DNA of 64,000 bases from Bugulina stolonifera (lineage: Eukaryota > Bryozoa > Gymnolaemata > Cheilostomatida > Bugulidae): positions 2,253,001 to 2,317,000 of the forward strand of contig OW285188.1 in NCBI GenBank assembly GCA_935421135.1, written 5' to 3'. Shown here piece by piece: positions 1-12,200 of the stretch (position 1 is the first letter of the stretch; the number at the start of each line of letters is the position of its first letter). The notes beneath the pieces were generated by a model that had not been told where the DNA came from, ran no database searches, and saw nothing but the letters and a program-made list of their open reading frames with translations. A program made the position numbers and the translations under genes.

Positions 1-413
1 CTACAGGCAAGCATTGTCCAATCTAGTGGCTATGATAAAATTAAGAGCACAAAATTTATTGTTGGCATATGGCCAACTACATAAACGGCGGGTTTCCATA
101 ATTTGAGATTCTGTTTGACCCTACCTTTGGAATAAATGGTTTCTCCAGTTAGTAACTACAGGCTATGAAGTACCCCCAGCACACACTCATGCAAACGAGC
201 TTTAAACCAACAACATCAATAAGAACTATCACACGAAATAGGCCATGGTATAGCTATGCTGGTAATTAGTGGGAGCTGTATTCCAGCTCAAACCACGGAA
301 AACTACTAAATATATATATGTATATAACACAATGTGTGATTGATACAGGAAGTTACTGCGGGTGAATAAAACCCACTGTTAGTAGGCCAGACCTACAGAC
401 TAGTAAAGGATAC

Positions 414-2419
414 AGTCTTTGATGAGGAGATATTTCTTGGATGCCACATACTCTATGACCACGTCTATAGCAGCCGCTACCAGCCCCGTAAAGACTCCAA
501 TGAAAAACATGACCACCCATCGCACTATCTGCTTCTTTAGTATAAACTGAAATAACAACAAAAGTGACATACAAAATTGTCATATCTCTAGAACATGTCT
601 CTCTACTACTATATATGAGTAACTGGGAATCAGTATGCAGTCAGTACAGCAATATATCGGGACCCACATTCTATGGTGGGCAAATAGACTGTGTGCTCTA
701 ACTGTCTAGCATAAAGCATCTTTATGAATTCAGACATGTTAGACCACAGTCTGAATTCTGACATACATGGCTCACAAATAGTGTACTCACAGAATAGCCT
801 TTGGTCTTCTCTTCTTTAAAGAATAGTTCATTCTCACAAGCATCATAGTCAAGACTCTACAGTAAAGGGGTATTCAGGTATTAGAATTAGGTGATCCATT
901 AGTACAAGTATCCAACAGCCACTATCAATTACTAATATATCCATGTGAAATGCACACAATACATGTATTATAAACCTTACTAGTTACATGTAGTTAGTTA
1001 GTTAGTTACATAGTATAATGGTAGGTATTAGTAGCTGGCTAACAATAACTATTGGTTAGCACAATAAGAGAAACAATTATTATGTAACAAGCAGAAGTTA
1101 GGGTAAAGGTAAATTATTGCAACTATATTCCATAGCAGGTTACAAATGTTCTGTACATTCTACATGATACTTATTATTACAGTATACTAGGGGCTACCAT
1201 TAGACATGTTGACCTCATTGTTCTGTGGTCTAACAGTAAATACTAGAGTATAATATTATATTTAGCAAACAAAAGAGAACAATATAATAGTAGAGTAACT
1301 CTCAGTGCACAGGAGGTACTATGTATACTGGAGTGCTGCTACTGCCATCATGTATCTATGTAGTTGTATATAAAAGTGACAATTTTTATCACAATAATAT
1401 AATAATATGTAGATAATATGCAGACAATGTGTATGCAATGTGCCTTCCACATTGCAAGTGGTTGCTCAATGGTGGTCGCAAATTTTTACTATACTATCAC
1501 TGGCACCGTGTCATTTAGCGTTGGGGTTTAAAGTTCAGCTTGTTGAACTCATTGACCCCTATCTCTCACTGGAGCGTGCCGCTACACAATAATATTTGTG
1601 GTTAGCGTTGGCCGCTCATTGCTAGTAGTTGGCATAAATTGCAGTCTAAAAGGGCTTTAATGCCTTACTATTCACCATTGTTACCGACTTGACTCAACTC
1701 CCCACCCCCAATAACTACATGTATGCTGAAATGGGAAATCAAAGTTATTTGTGCTGGTAAAAGTTTTATGGTAAAAAGCAGCATGAAATACCTTTTTGTT
1801 TTGTTGTTGCCCTTATAATACTATCAATTCTGTTTTCCTCCGATAATCATAACTGGATATAGTGATAGTGATCAACTATAAGGAGTGCAACAAAACAAAA
1901 TGCATATCTTACTACTTTGTATTAAAGCTACCTTATATTTCACATTTAACAGCATGTCCTCATGTATGCGTGTGTACTCAATGGCTGCAGACGTAGCCTC
2001 AGGATCTTCAATCAGCGATCCGACCGATTCAGCAGGCGCCATGTTCTCCAGGGCTTCTAGGTCAGTCGCCACTGAGCCATGCTAAGTACATGAAATATAA
2101 CTGTTCAACAGAAATAGAATAATATGCTAATATGCAAGTATCATGCGTGCTTCCACAAACAATCATGATAATTATAGTATTGCTGGACTGAACCGTGGTT
2201 CAACAAATGCAGAGTAAAACTTTTTATTGTTATTATCATACTGACTGACGACATCATCCGTTGGCGGACATTTAATCTGCGATTAAGGCCATCCATATGC
2301 CGTGAACTCCATCCCCCATTAGACTGATCCGAACTGGCAACAGGTGGCGGTATTGTAGGGCTTGTGTTTGTACCACTAACTAACAGCGGTGTACGTTCAT
2401 TGTCATGCGGGTCTGTCAT
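414..2419 (-). CDS. CLCN7: CLCN7-like chloride/proton exchanger, N-terminal exons (partial)
   Basis: Four minus-strand coding exons join in frame: 2419-2246 (ATG start, 58 codons), 2081-1932 (50 codons), 856-791 (22 codons) and 546-414 (44 codons plus 1 nt). All junctions have AG/GT (gtcagt, gtagct, gtgagt, gtatcc) and the first three introns are phase 0. The N-terminus carries an ERTPLL acidic/dileucine-like sequence, as in lysosomal CLC-7 cytosolic tails. Exons 2-3 read NVKYK-SLDYD-ACENELFFKEE, matching the KYESLDYDNSENQLF region of animal CLC-7. Exon 4 begins the first membrane helix (RWVVMFFIGVFTGLVAAAID). CLC-7 is a 2Cl-/H+ antiporter of late endosomes and lysosomes. The remaining transporter core lies left of the window. 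CLC-6 shares SLDYD but matches less well around ENELF. The donor of exon 4 is the least certain boundary. Confidence 0.82.
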
Positions 2420-3916
2420 CTTTTAGTAAGAACCTACCACAAATAGTAGTATCATCATGCCAATATTTTGGTTAGAGTTGAAGATCATTTACATGTGCAT
2501 GGTATCTTATCAGTAGATAGGTACACTATAATTTAATAGTGCATAGCACAAAGAGATACACCATGCAACTGCAGATAGGACTAGACAAAATATCTACTCG
2601 TAATGGTAGTCGATAATGATAATCATACAATTACAATAAGAATAGAATAAACAATCAAATATCAATACACAACTTTACAACATTACTGGAAAAATTCTAC
2701 TCTAAGACCAACCTTCGTTATCTGTGTCTTGTAGTTTTTCAAATTTCTTCACAAACCCTCTTCTTTCTAGCCGTTCAAACTGTTACTCACTAACCCTCAT
2801 TCTAATGCAACAAACAACCCAAGAAATAATTCAGTCGTCAAACAACTTTGTGTAGCGTAAAAATGATATACATGTACATGTAACGTTGTTGCAAGGTCAA
2901 TTTACAAGTGGGCGGTTCTCTCTTGTCTGTTAGTATGGCGCTCAACGTTTTTGAAACAGCACTGCCGGATTAACACCATGCGGGTATATTCTCATAGGTT
3001 CCCAGGCTTATTATTTAGAGCGCGTACCCACTGTTGGCAATAGCTGTGGTTTAGTAACTTGACTTTAGAGTATGTAGGTGGAATGAAGCTCCCGTGCTAT
3101 TTAAATGAAGTTCTAGTGAATGCGCTAAATGTCGTAACTCCGGAACAACTTCTAGTTTTTTCATCGAGTTCAGATATTGGTTTCTGGTAGGAGAAATAAA
3201 AATGGTAGGACTTTACTTTAAACCTCAACATCTACCTAGTCCTACTATCATTTGCAGAGAGAAGGCATTGCACAATGCAACTGAACTAGCGTTTACCTGA
3301 ACTTGATTTTTAGGGTATTGTAACTGTAATAATAACTGTCTTTTGTCAGGGTGACCAACCAAAATTGATTGTACAAACCATAATAATAGAATAGATAAAA
3401 TAATAGATATCAAAAACATAAATACTAACATAAAAGGGATATTAATATTCTGCTTTAATCGGATTAGATTGGTAAAATTTATCCTGACTTTCTATTTACA
3501 TTTTGTAATTCTATTAGCCTACATTGTGAAGCCAACTTTCATCTAAATTTATTAGCAGAATGAAGTCTACTAAAATGTTTAGTACATGGAAGATGACAAC
3601 TCCCTAGAATTGTAAACAATGCTTAGAGGCCTAGGCTAAGCCAAGTGGGCTATTTATTGGCTGGATTAAAAGAACAGTTCTCTGTAGCAAATAAATGAGT
3701 CCAGTTCCCACAAAATGCGTCAATATGTGTCATGCGTCCAACTAGCAATGATTTCTATAAAATGCGTCTGTGGACTCATTATGCGTCCTAGTTTGTCAGT
3801 GTGCTTTTGTATACATAAATGATCATAAATGATAATGCATCTACCTAACCATGGAATGGGTGAAATTAATTCATTTGTCCCTCCTCACTCTCTCTTTCTC
3901 TGCGGTAACTTCTCAA

Positions 3917-3962
3917 CTCAGGGGCGGATTCGAGGGTCCCGCCCTCCCTGCCATGGCAGCAC
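3917..3962. mobile_element. Fragment of a GGGGCGGAT-ended repeat
   Basis: A GC-rich patch beginning CAGGGGCGGATTCGAGG in AT-rich surroundings. The first 11 bases (CAGGGGCGGAT) are the same as the left end of the fuller element at 45707-45889. Only the end is visible here, and it decays into unrelated sequence by about 3962. Confidence 0.4.
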
Positions 3963-4962
3963 CCTTCATTTCCAATAAAGAAAACTAAATTGCTAGCTAT
4001 CAGTGATAACATACAGTAATGTTGTAATGTAATTTTCGGAAGGCATTGCTCCCCTGCCCAGCATAATCTACATGTAAACATACTCTGATGAAAATGATGC
4101 TATTATGATGAAAAATATACCAAAATATAGCTTAGAAACTGAGCTTTCATCCTATACAATGTATAATGAGGGTATTTCAGTACCCACTACTAACTACTGG
4201 CAGTTTTCTATTTGCCAGGAAAAATAGACTACACTAATTACTTTACAATGAGTGGCTTTTGATAGACTATTGTGACCACAGTAAATGTTATTAGGCTACC
4301 AGTTACATGTATAATAACAAAATAATGACTGCTGTCAGTGGGCTGCTATTTATGAGTAATACACGTCGTAACTGTGCCACAGCATTATTTTTGAAGATAC
4401 ATGTACCTCTGAAATTTCATAAGCTAATTCATGTCATGTGCACATGCCCTCAATGCTCAAACATTACAAGGCTTACACTAAAAAGTAATGTCTCAATATA
4501 ATAGATGCCATGTGTTAAATTGTCCATACTCTTCAGGGTTTGGGAAACCTAGGAAAACACTTTCATCTCTATCCACCAAGTAAGTTAGCATTATTTCTCT
4601 TTTTATAAAGTCATGTGATGGCACATTGGTAATAGGCTACATAATCTTGGGCCCTTGCACAGTATCCTTGTTTGTAAACATATTCTCTTATAGCCATAGT
4701 TATAAACAAGTTAATTGTAAGTTTCTATTTCTAATACACAGTCAAGCATGCATATCTAAAGTAGCTCCTGCAACATACTGGCCAAGTTATCACTGCTCCA
4801 AGTAGGAATATTTTGTCGGAAGCGGTACCCGCCAAAATTTTGTAAACAATTAAATTTTTTCAAAACCATTATTGTAGTTGTGCAAAGTAGAAATTCCTGC
4901 ATTTATCTTAGTTGTAAACCTTTACTTTCAAGTTACCAGTTAAATCTTTAAGCGTTCCCAGA

Positions 4963-5399
4963 GGTGTCAGGGTGGCACAGTTGGTGGCATACATACACAC
5001 AAACCGAGAGGTTGTGAGTTCAAACCCCCAGCTGTGTCATTTCTGGCAAAGGCCTTCAGCAAGCCTTTCACCCTAGCTGCGCCTGTTCGGATTAGGGTGT
5101 ATAAAAATACAGGAGGCCCCGTGTAGTGTCTACATCAAAAATACACACGTTAAAGATCCACCTCTGCCCTGATTCGCAAAGAGAAGCCAGATTCTGGCGG
5201 GGTATGTGACCACATTGGGGTGGCAGGTTGATGTAGTGGTCACTGACCATGCACTCCTGTTGTGGAAGGTGAGCTCTTCCACTCAAGAGCCCAGCTCCTG
5301 TCGCTCATACAAGTCTCGAACTTCTGAGGTCTGTTAAATAGGATGGTCAAGTGGCTCGACAGTAACAAAAAAAAACAAAATAATAACAAAAAAAATACA
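4963..5399 (+). mobile_element. tRNA-derived SINE with conserved central domain
   Basis: The head has pol III promoter boxes: an A box around 4973 (TGGCACAGTTGG) and a B box at 5016-5028 (GAGTTCAAACCCC). The central part (about 5115-5185) reads GGCCCCGTGT ... CACGTTAAAGATCC, a block I recognise from SINEs of molluscs and other marine invertebrates (the MetaSINE type of central domain; recalled, not searched). The element ends in an A-rich tail at 5364-5399. The flanks (ctttcaagttaccagttaaat on the left, caactacaagtcaag on the right) match adjacent parts of another repeat at about 50150-50330, so this SINE appears to have inserted into an older repeat copy. Confidence 0.75.
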
Positions 5400-6244
5400 A
5401 GATCTTTTTTATCTACATGTACATGTAGTTACTGAGATCAACTACAAGTCAAGATACAATTCCATTCTTTTCCTATTTAGCTCAGGTTTTATACAAAGTT
5501 ATTAGCTATTATTAAAATTTTGGGGAAATCTTGTAACATACTAAATGATGTAGGCCTACTTGAACAATTTTCCGCTTGACGCCGGGCTGCATGGAAGGGG
5601 GTGTGTGTGGGGTGTCCTACCTCTCTCCCACCCACTGCAGTTGGGGTAAGACTTTTTCCTTCACAACATCACTGGTAACAGATAATATAAGACACAAGCT
5701 TCCTCCAGGAAGCTACAATGTATTCAGGCTAGAATGGAAATATTATAGACAATATAGTGTTGCTAGGAAACCAAATCGCGTACAAGAAGTCAAGAAGGAA
5801 AACTGCCTTACATGTATGTACATTTAAGATGAAAAGACAATCCTTCTCAGCTAAGAAGCAAATAAACTAAGCCCGCAGTATCAAACTAAATAAATTCATG
5901 CAACCTATGTTCATGTTTATGTTTTATTACAGAAGGAGAGTGAGTTGCATTCCATACATATAATTCTGTTGTACACACTAACTCTATGCTGTTATTCAAT
6001 AGATACTCTGCTCAGCCTGCCGACAGTCATATGATGTGGGTGTGCATTCTAGAGTTGTTTACATTTACCTACATGTTTGACAAAAGAGCCCCGGCTAAGC
6101 CTGGCAAACCTATCCATAGTCATAGATTACTATAATGTAATATAATTATAAAGTGATAATATAATTTAAATTATATTAACATAAAAATTGTTTATTTACG
6201 TTTTGTTTGCATCATAGGGCAGCAAATATTCATGTAACAGGAAC

Positions 6245-9200
6245 ATGTTGATTCAAAGTGTAAGTGTGCATAAATTTGCTTCATTTAACTCAAAATTCAG
6301 CATATGGCGTCGGCGGGGGGTCTGGGTGGCCACCTGGACCCCCGGCCTGTTGGCAGAACCCTTCAAACTGAGCCAGGTCTGCCCCTGTTCCCAACTAAGT
6401 TCAACCAAAAAGTGAGAGGGTGGGGTGGAGGCGCGTCTTTGATCAATCTTAATTTGCTCACTCATTGATGACTTTGTGTCACTAGTTTCTGGTAGTTTAG
6501 AGTTGTCTAGCCTTTGGTTTGGACCAAACAATTGCAGAGACCATCAAACATCCTCGATCCTTATAGATAGGAGTAGGAGATGGCTCAGTTGGTTAGAGCG
6601 CCTCGGTAGCCTGTGGCAACCAGTTCTTGAGCAGCCTATGCTGACATGCTATGGAGTGCTATGGAAACGAGCTCAACTGAGCTATTGTCTACAATAGCAC
6701 AACACTGTCAGGGAAATTTAAATTGTGGCATAAGCACTGGCCCTGTATGAGCACTGACCATGTATAAGAAAATAGTTTTTTTACATTGTTTTGACCGAGA
6801 GATGATGCATAGATTCAAGTCTTTGGTAATGTCATTTTTTACTGCAATATTGTAATTTACTGCAAGAAACTTACAAATTGTAATTTGACTTGATGTGACT
6901 ATGAGCATTTGTTGTCATATCGTTCCTTCATTATGTCAATAATTAACTCACCTTGAGCAGTTTCACTATTTAGCTCACAGTTATAAGCACCTGTAGCAAG
7001 TGTCACTATTTGACTCATAATTTTAGGCACCTGTAGCAAGCCCTCAAGATGAACAGGACAAGCTGTTGGAGGAAGCAATGAATATAGTAAAAACTCAAGC
7101 CTTTCAAATGAAAAGATGCCTGGTAAGCGTCACTTAACATCCATAGGCTGTGATATCACCGTGAAGTTTGCTTTGTTAATCATACGATGTACGACTATGG
7201 GCTATCTACGTGTATACTATCAGATCCTTGGTTTAACTAATACTGACCGTAGTTGTTGTGTAATTGTGCTCTTACTGTTTGGTATCTGTTAGTATTTTCA
7301 TTCTCGAGGAGTTTGAAAATGATGATATTGTGCCCAAATCACACTTCTTATGTACTGCCAGGAATAAATGCAGGAAAAACTGAATGTACAATGAACACGC
7401 TGACTGTCCATAGTCATGACTGGTCACTCACTCATTCACTTTGTGCTTGTAGGATAAGCTAAAGTTGATGGAAGGTCTGAAACATGCCTCAAATATGCTT
7501 AGTGAGCTGAGAACTTCAGAGTTGTCTCCCAAGAACTACTATGAGCTTTGTATCCTTATACCTGTTATAATATCCACTACTGACATGTCAGCAGTGGGCA
7601 TATAATAACACTTGCTACGCTATTGTGATATTGAGTTATCCAGTCTTTTCTGAATATGAACATTTAATAGGATAGGCATTTCATCTATAATTCTGTTCAT
7701 TGAATTTTTCGAGTGAATTTTTCTACAGATCTGTTGAATACAAGGTTGTTATGGTTACTATGGTCACAAGGTTGCTGTGGTCACGAGATTGCCATGGATA
7801 CAAAGTTGCTATGGTCACAAGGTTTCTATGGTCACAAGGTTGCTCTGGTCACAAGGTTTCTATGGTCACAAGGTTGCTCTGGTCACAAGGTTGCTGCTCT
7901 GGTTACATGGTTGCTATGGTTATTACAACTGCACCCCACATATAAGTTTCCAATAACATCCAGCCCACAGTTTTTCATTATGTACAAGCTTGGTGTAGTA
8001 GTTTCATACCCGAGTAGTTATGGATATCTAAGTCAGAGTGATCATTAGAGGTATACAGTGCAGCCACATCAGACTTTGTGTTGTCTATACTTTACAATGA
8101 AATGTTCACCTTGACCAATGACATTAGACATGGCTATCTCTGACGAAATGAGACATTTGGAGATCTATCTTATTGACGAGTGGCAGAAAGGAAGGAAAGT
8201 TCCAGACCTTTATGAGCTTGTACAGTATGCTGGACATATAGTCCCAAGGCTGTGAGTTATATAGTCGACCACATCAGTTGCTATTCTTAGCTTTACCTCA
8301 TTCACTTCCAATACCCTACCCCTATGGCCTCTTTCTTTGTAACAATAGCAAGTCTAATATAAATTTATTTAATATTTGTAACTTTAAATTCAGAGACTAT
8401 TTTTGCAAATCGAAATTTATTTTGCTACCTGAATCAGTCAAGGTAGAAATATGAGAAACATTATTCACAACAAGTCAGCATTATGTGAGAGAGAACCCCC
8501 AAAACCTGCAAACATTTTAAACATTTTGAGATAAAAATATGTTACAAAAAGAAAGTTTCTACTTTTAGGGTATAAGTATTCTACATGTACATGTGACTAG
8601 ATAGGATATCTTTTTACTTTGTATCAATGTTTAGATGTAGTAAGTGGAGAGAACTGCTGAGGGATTGACAAGCACTTATTCTCATTGTGTCGCACCATCC
8701 AGGTACTTGCTGATAACAGTGGGCGTGGTCTACATCAAGGTCAGTGAGTTCTCCAGGAAGGATATCCTCAAGGACTTGGTGGAGATGTGTAGAGGTGTGC
8801 AGCATCCCCTTAGAGGTCTTTTCCTCAGGAATTATCTCCTCCAGTGCACCAAGAATGTCTTACCAGACTGTGAGAAGGAGTCCGATATGTGAGTCTCTAT
8901 GTTGGATTTGTTTCCTTTCTCATTGTGTATATAGATCTCTAGGTTGGTAGTTTTGGCTGGTTAGGTTGCATTTTAAGATTTCAATTTAGCGATGCAAAAC
9001 ATTGTTGGCATTATTATATTGTTTTATCAATTTCAACTCATTATGAAACATACGTATGCAAATGGTTATTTTAGTACAAAGTCGTTTTCAAGCTGAAAAA
9101 TGATTTAAGAGCACCCATTGATTTCAATCCACTTTTTTAATAAAAACTACACATGATAGCTACATGTACACGTACATTACTCTACTGTATACTTATGTGT

Positions 9201-12200
9201 TATGTTTATAAACTACCACATGCTATACTTTTATTTTGAAAAACTGGATTTCAATGAATAGGTGCTTTAACATACTTTTTCAGTTTGGGAGTGGCGTTAT
9301 TTGGAAATTCGTTGTATTGTGCATTGTAGTTTGGAAATTGGTATTACGATATATTATACCAACAATGTTTTGCTTTGTTATAGTAGCGACTTGAAAATGT
9401 TATTTTGTTCTACTACGCCAAAAATACCAACTTGCTGTTTTACCTTGACACCCTTACCATTAGACTGTGTTCCTGTACTTGACACCCTTACCATTAGACT
9501 GTGTTCCTGTACTTGACACCCTTACCATTAGACTGTGTTCCTGTACTTGACACCCCTACCATTAGACTATGTCTCCAGCAGTATCATCTTTTTCACACCC
9601 CTTACCAGTAACTTTGAAGTAGCTGCGAGAGCCAACACTGTCCACTCCTAAATTGAGGGATAGTAGTACAAATATGCACCTGTCAGACTAGCTGTCATTT
9701 TTCTACACTTACACTTCTATGATCTCAGTGTGGAGGAGTCTGGCACGGTGATGGACTCGGTGGACTTTATCCAGTTAAACTTTGCTGAGATGAACAAGCT
9801 GTGGGTGAGGATGCAGCACCAGGGTCACTCTAGGAACAGAGAGCAGCGCGAGCAGGAGAGACGAGAACTACGACTGTTGGTGGGGACAAACCTTGTGAGA
9901 CTGAGCCAGCTGGAATACATAGACATACCTACCTTTAAGAAGGTAAGTACATAAATATACCTACCTTTAAGAAGGTAAGTACATAGATATACCCACCTTT
10001 AAGAAAGTAAGTACATAGATATACCTACCTTTAAGAAAGTAAGTACATAGATGTACCCACCTTTAAGAAGGTAAGTACATAGATATACCCACCTTTAAGA
10101 AAGTAAATACATAGATATGCCTACCTTTAAGAAAGTAAGTACATAGATATACCCACCTTTAAGAAGGTAAGTACATAGATATACCCACCTTTAAGAAGGT
10201 AAGTACATAGATATACGCACCTTTAAGAAGGTAAGTACATAGATATACCCACCTTTACAAAGGTACATGTACAATGTACATGTACATGTACAATGCACAT
10301 GTACATGTATGTACGTAGATGTACCTGTCTTTAAACCACTACTGTCTCACCATTCAATATTTGCAAAGAATACTGGTCATCTTATTTCATGAAGATTGAT
10401 GTGCTGTTTGTCTTTCTAAACCTAGTGGCAGCCAAGATAAACTCATTTGAATATTGGCTATTATGACCTCCATTCAGCATTGAGACCTGTTAAGTTCCTA
10501 TGGCTATGCCTGTTCTAAGTCTATACTTGTAACTTATGTACATAGGTAAGCTACTAACATCAAATAGCCCAGTAATCTTATTGAGCCAACACTAACTGTC
10601 ATTCTATAAATAACTCTTGTGCACAGTGATGAATAAGTAAGTTAGGGTCATGCCCACAAAAAACAATGCAATGCATTGCAAGTCCTATGGCTATCTCTGT
10701 AGCACAGTTTTATATTAACTGCTTGAGAGCTTCCAAAATTCCCAGCATAGGCTGATTGAAGGTGAAATCAGCCAATATTAAAATAGGGTTTTCTTGGCAG
10801 CTGCTAGGTTACCAAACACAAACAACACATCAATCTTACTGAAAAAGGATGAACAAGATTATTTGAAAATATTGAATGGTGCGACAGTAGTGGTTTAAGA
10901 AGGTAAGTACAAAGATTGACATGCATCTACATTAGGTTGTAACTATCGTTATGAACTACATTTTGTATTATATTTGTAGAGTATTTTACCCTCAGTGTTG
11001 GAACAGGTGGTCAACTGTAGAGACCCGATAGCCCAGGAGTACCTCATGGAGTGCATTATACAGGTCAGTGACGCAACTACTCACATACATACCTATATAC
11101 ACATGCGATACATATACACATACGAGTACATATTATACACATACACGTAAACATACACATATACAGTACAGTACTGTCATGCACTTGCCTCACAACTCCC
11201 ATGTTGTATTCGGTAATGAAACATCTGTGTTTACCAGTCTTTTTATTTTAATAATGACCGTATTGTGGAACAATTATGTTAAAGGTATTCCCTGATGAAT
11301 TCCACCTTCAAACACTGAGAATCTTCCTGCAGGCCTGTGCTGACCTTCACGAACACGTGAATGTCAAGACTATTATTATATCTTTAATCAGTCGGTATGT
11401 AGTCAGTATACATCATATAGTAGTCAGTATACATCATATAGTAGTCAGTATGTATCAGATAGTAGTCAGTATACACCATATAGTAGTCAGTATATATCAT
11501 ATAGTAGTCAGTATACATCATATAGTAGTCAGTATACATCATATAGTAGTCAGTATACATCATATAGTAGTCAGTATACATCATATAGTAGTCAGTATAC
11601 ATCATATAGTAGTCAGTATACATCATATAGTAGTCAGTATACATCATATAGTAGTCAGTATACATCATATAGTAGTCAGTATACATCATATATAATAGTT
11701 TATTTGTGACAGACTGGCCCAGTTTGCTACCAGAGATGAAGGCACGGGGATACCCTCTGATATCCAGCTGTTTGAGATATTCTCAGCTCAGATCAACCAG
11801 GTGGTCCAGGTGAGCATGCTATATTCAGTGCTATACCCAGTGCTATACCCAGTGTTATACCCAGTGTTATACCCAGTGCTATACCCAGTGCTATACCCAG
11901 TGTTATACCCAGTGTTATACCCAGTGCTATACCCTGTGCTATACCCAGTGTTATACCCAGTGTTATACCCAGTGCTATACCCAGTATTATACCCAGTGCT
12001 ATACCCTGTGCTATACCCAGTATTATACCCAGTGTTATACCCAGTGCTATACCCAGTGTTATACCCAGTGCTATACCCAGTGCTATACCCAGTGCTATAC
12101 CCAGTGCTATACCCAGTGTTATACCCAGTGCTATACCCAGTGCTATACCCAGTATTATACCCAGTATTATACCCAGTGCTATACCCAGTGCTATATTCAG

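Larger units (their letters stand above)
2420..6244. other. Divergent intergenic region CLCN7/VPS35
   Basis: This is the stretch between the start codon of the leftward CLCN7-like gene and the candidate first exon of the rightward VPS35. I see no convincing exon. It holds a short GC-rich transposon fragment (3917-3962) and a tRNA-derived SINE (4963-5399) and is otherwise AT-rich unique sequence. Promoters of both genes should lie here, but no clear core element stands out. Confidence 0.5.

Noticed and set aside
4963..5040. Functional tRNA gene at the SINE head
   Set aside because: A and B boxes are present, but the arms do not form a cloverleaf and the sequence continues into a SINE body with an A-rich tail.
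6253..6697. ORFs over a GC-rich patch (6253-6531 minus, 6476-6697 plus)
   Set aside because: No recognisable protein; composition suggests a repeat, and a tRNA-like A-box segment lies within the plus ORF.
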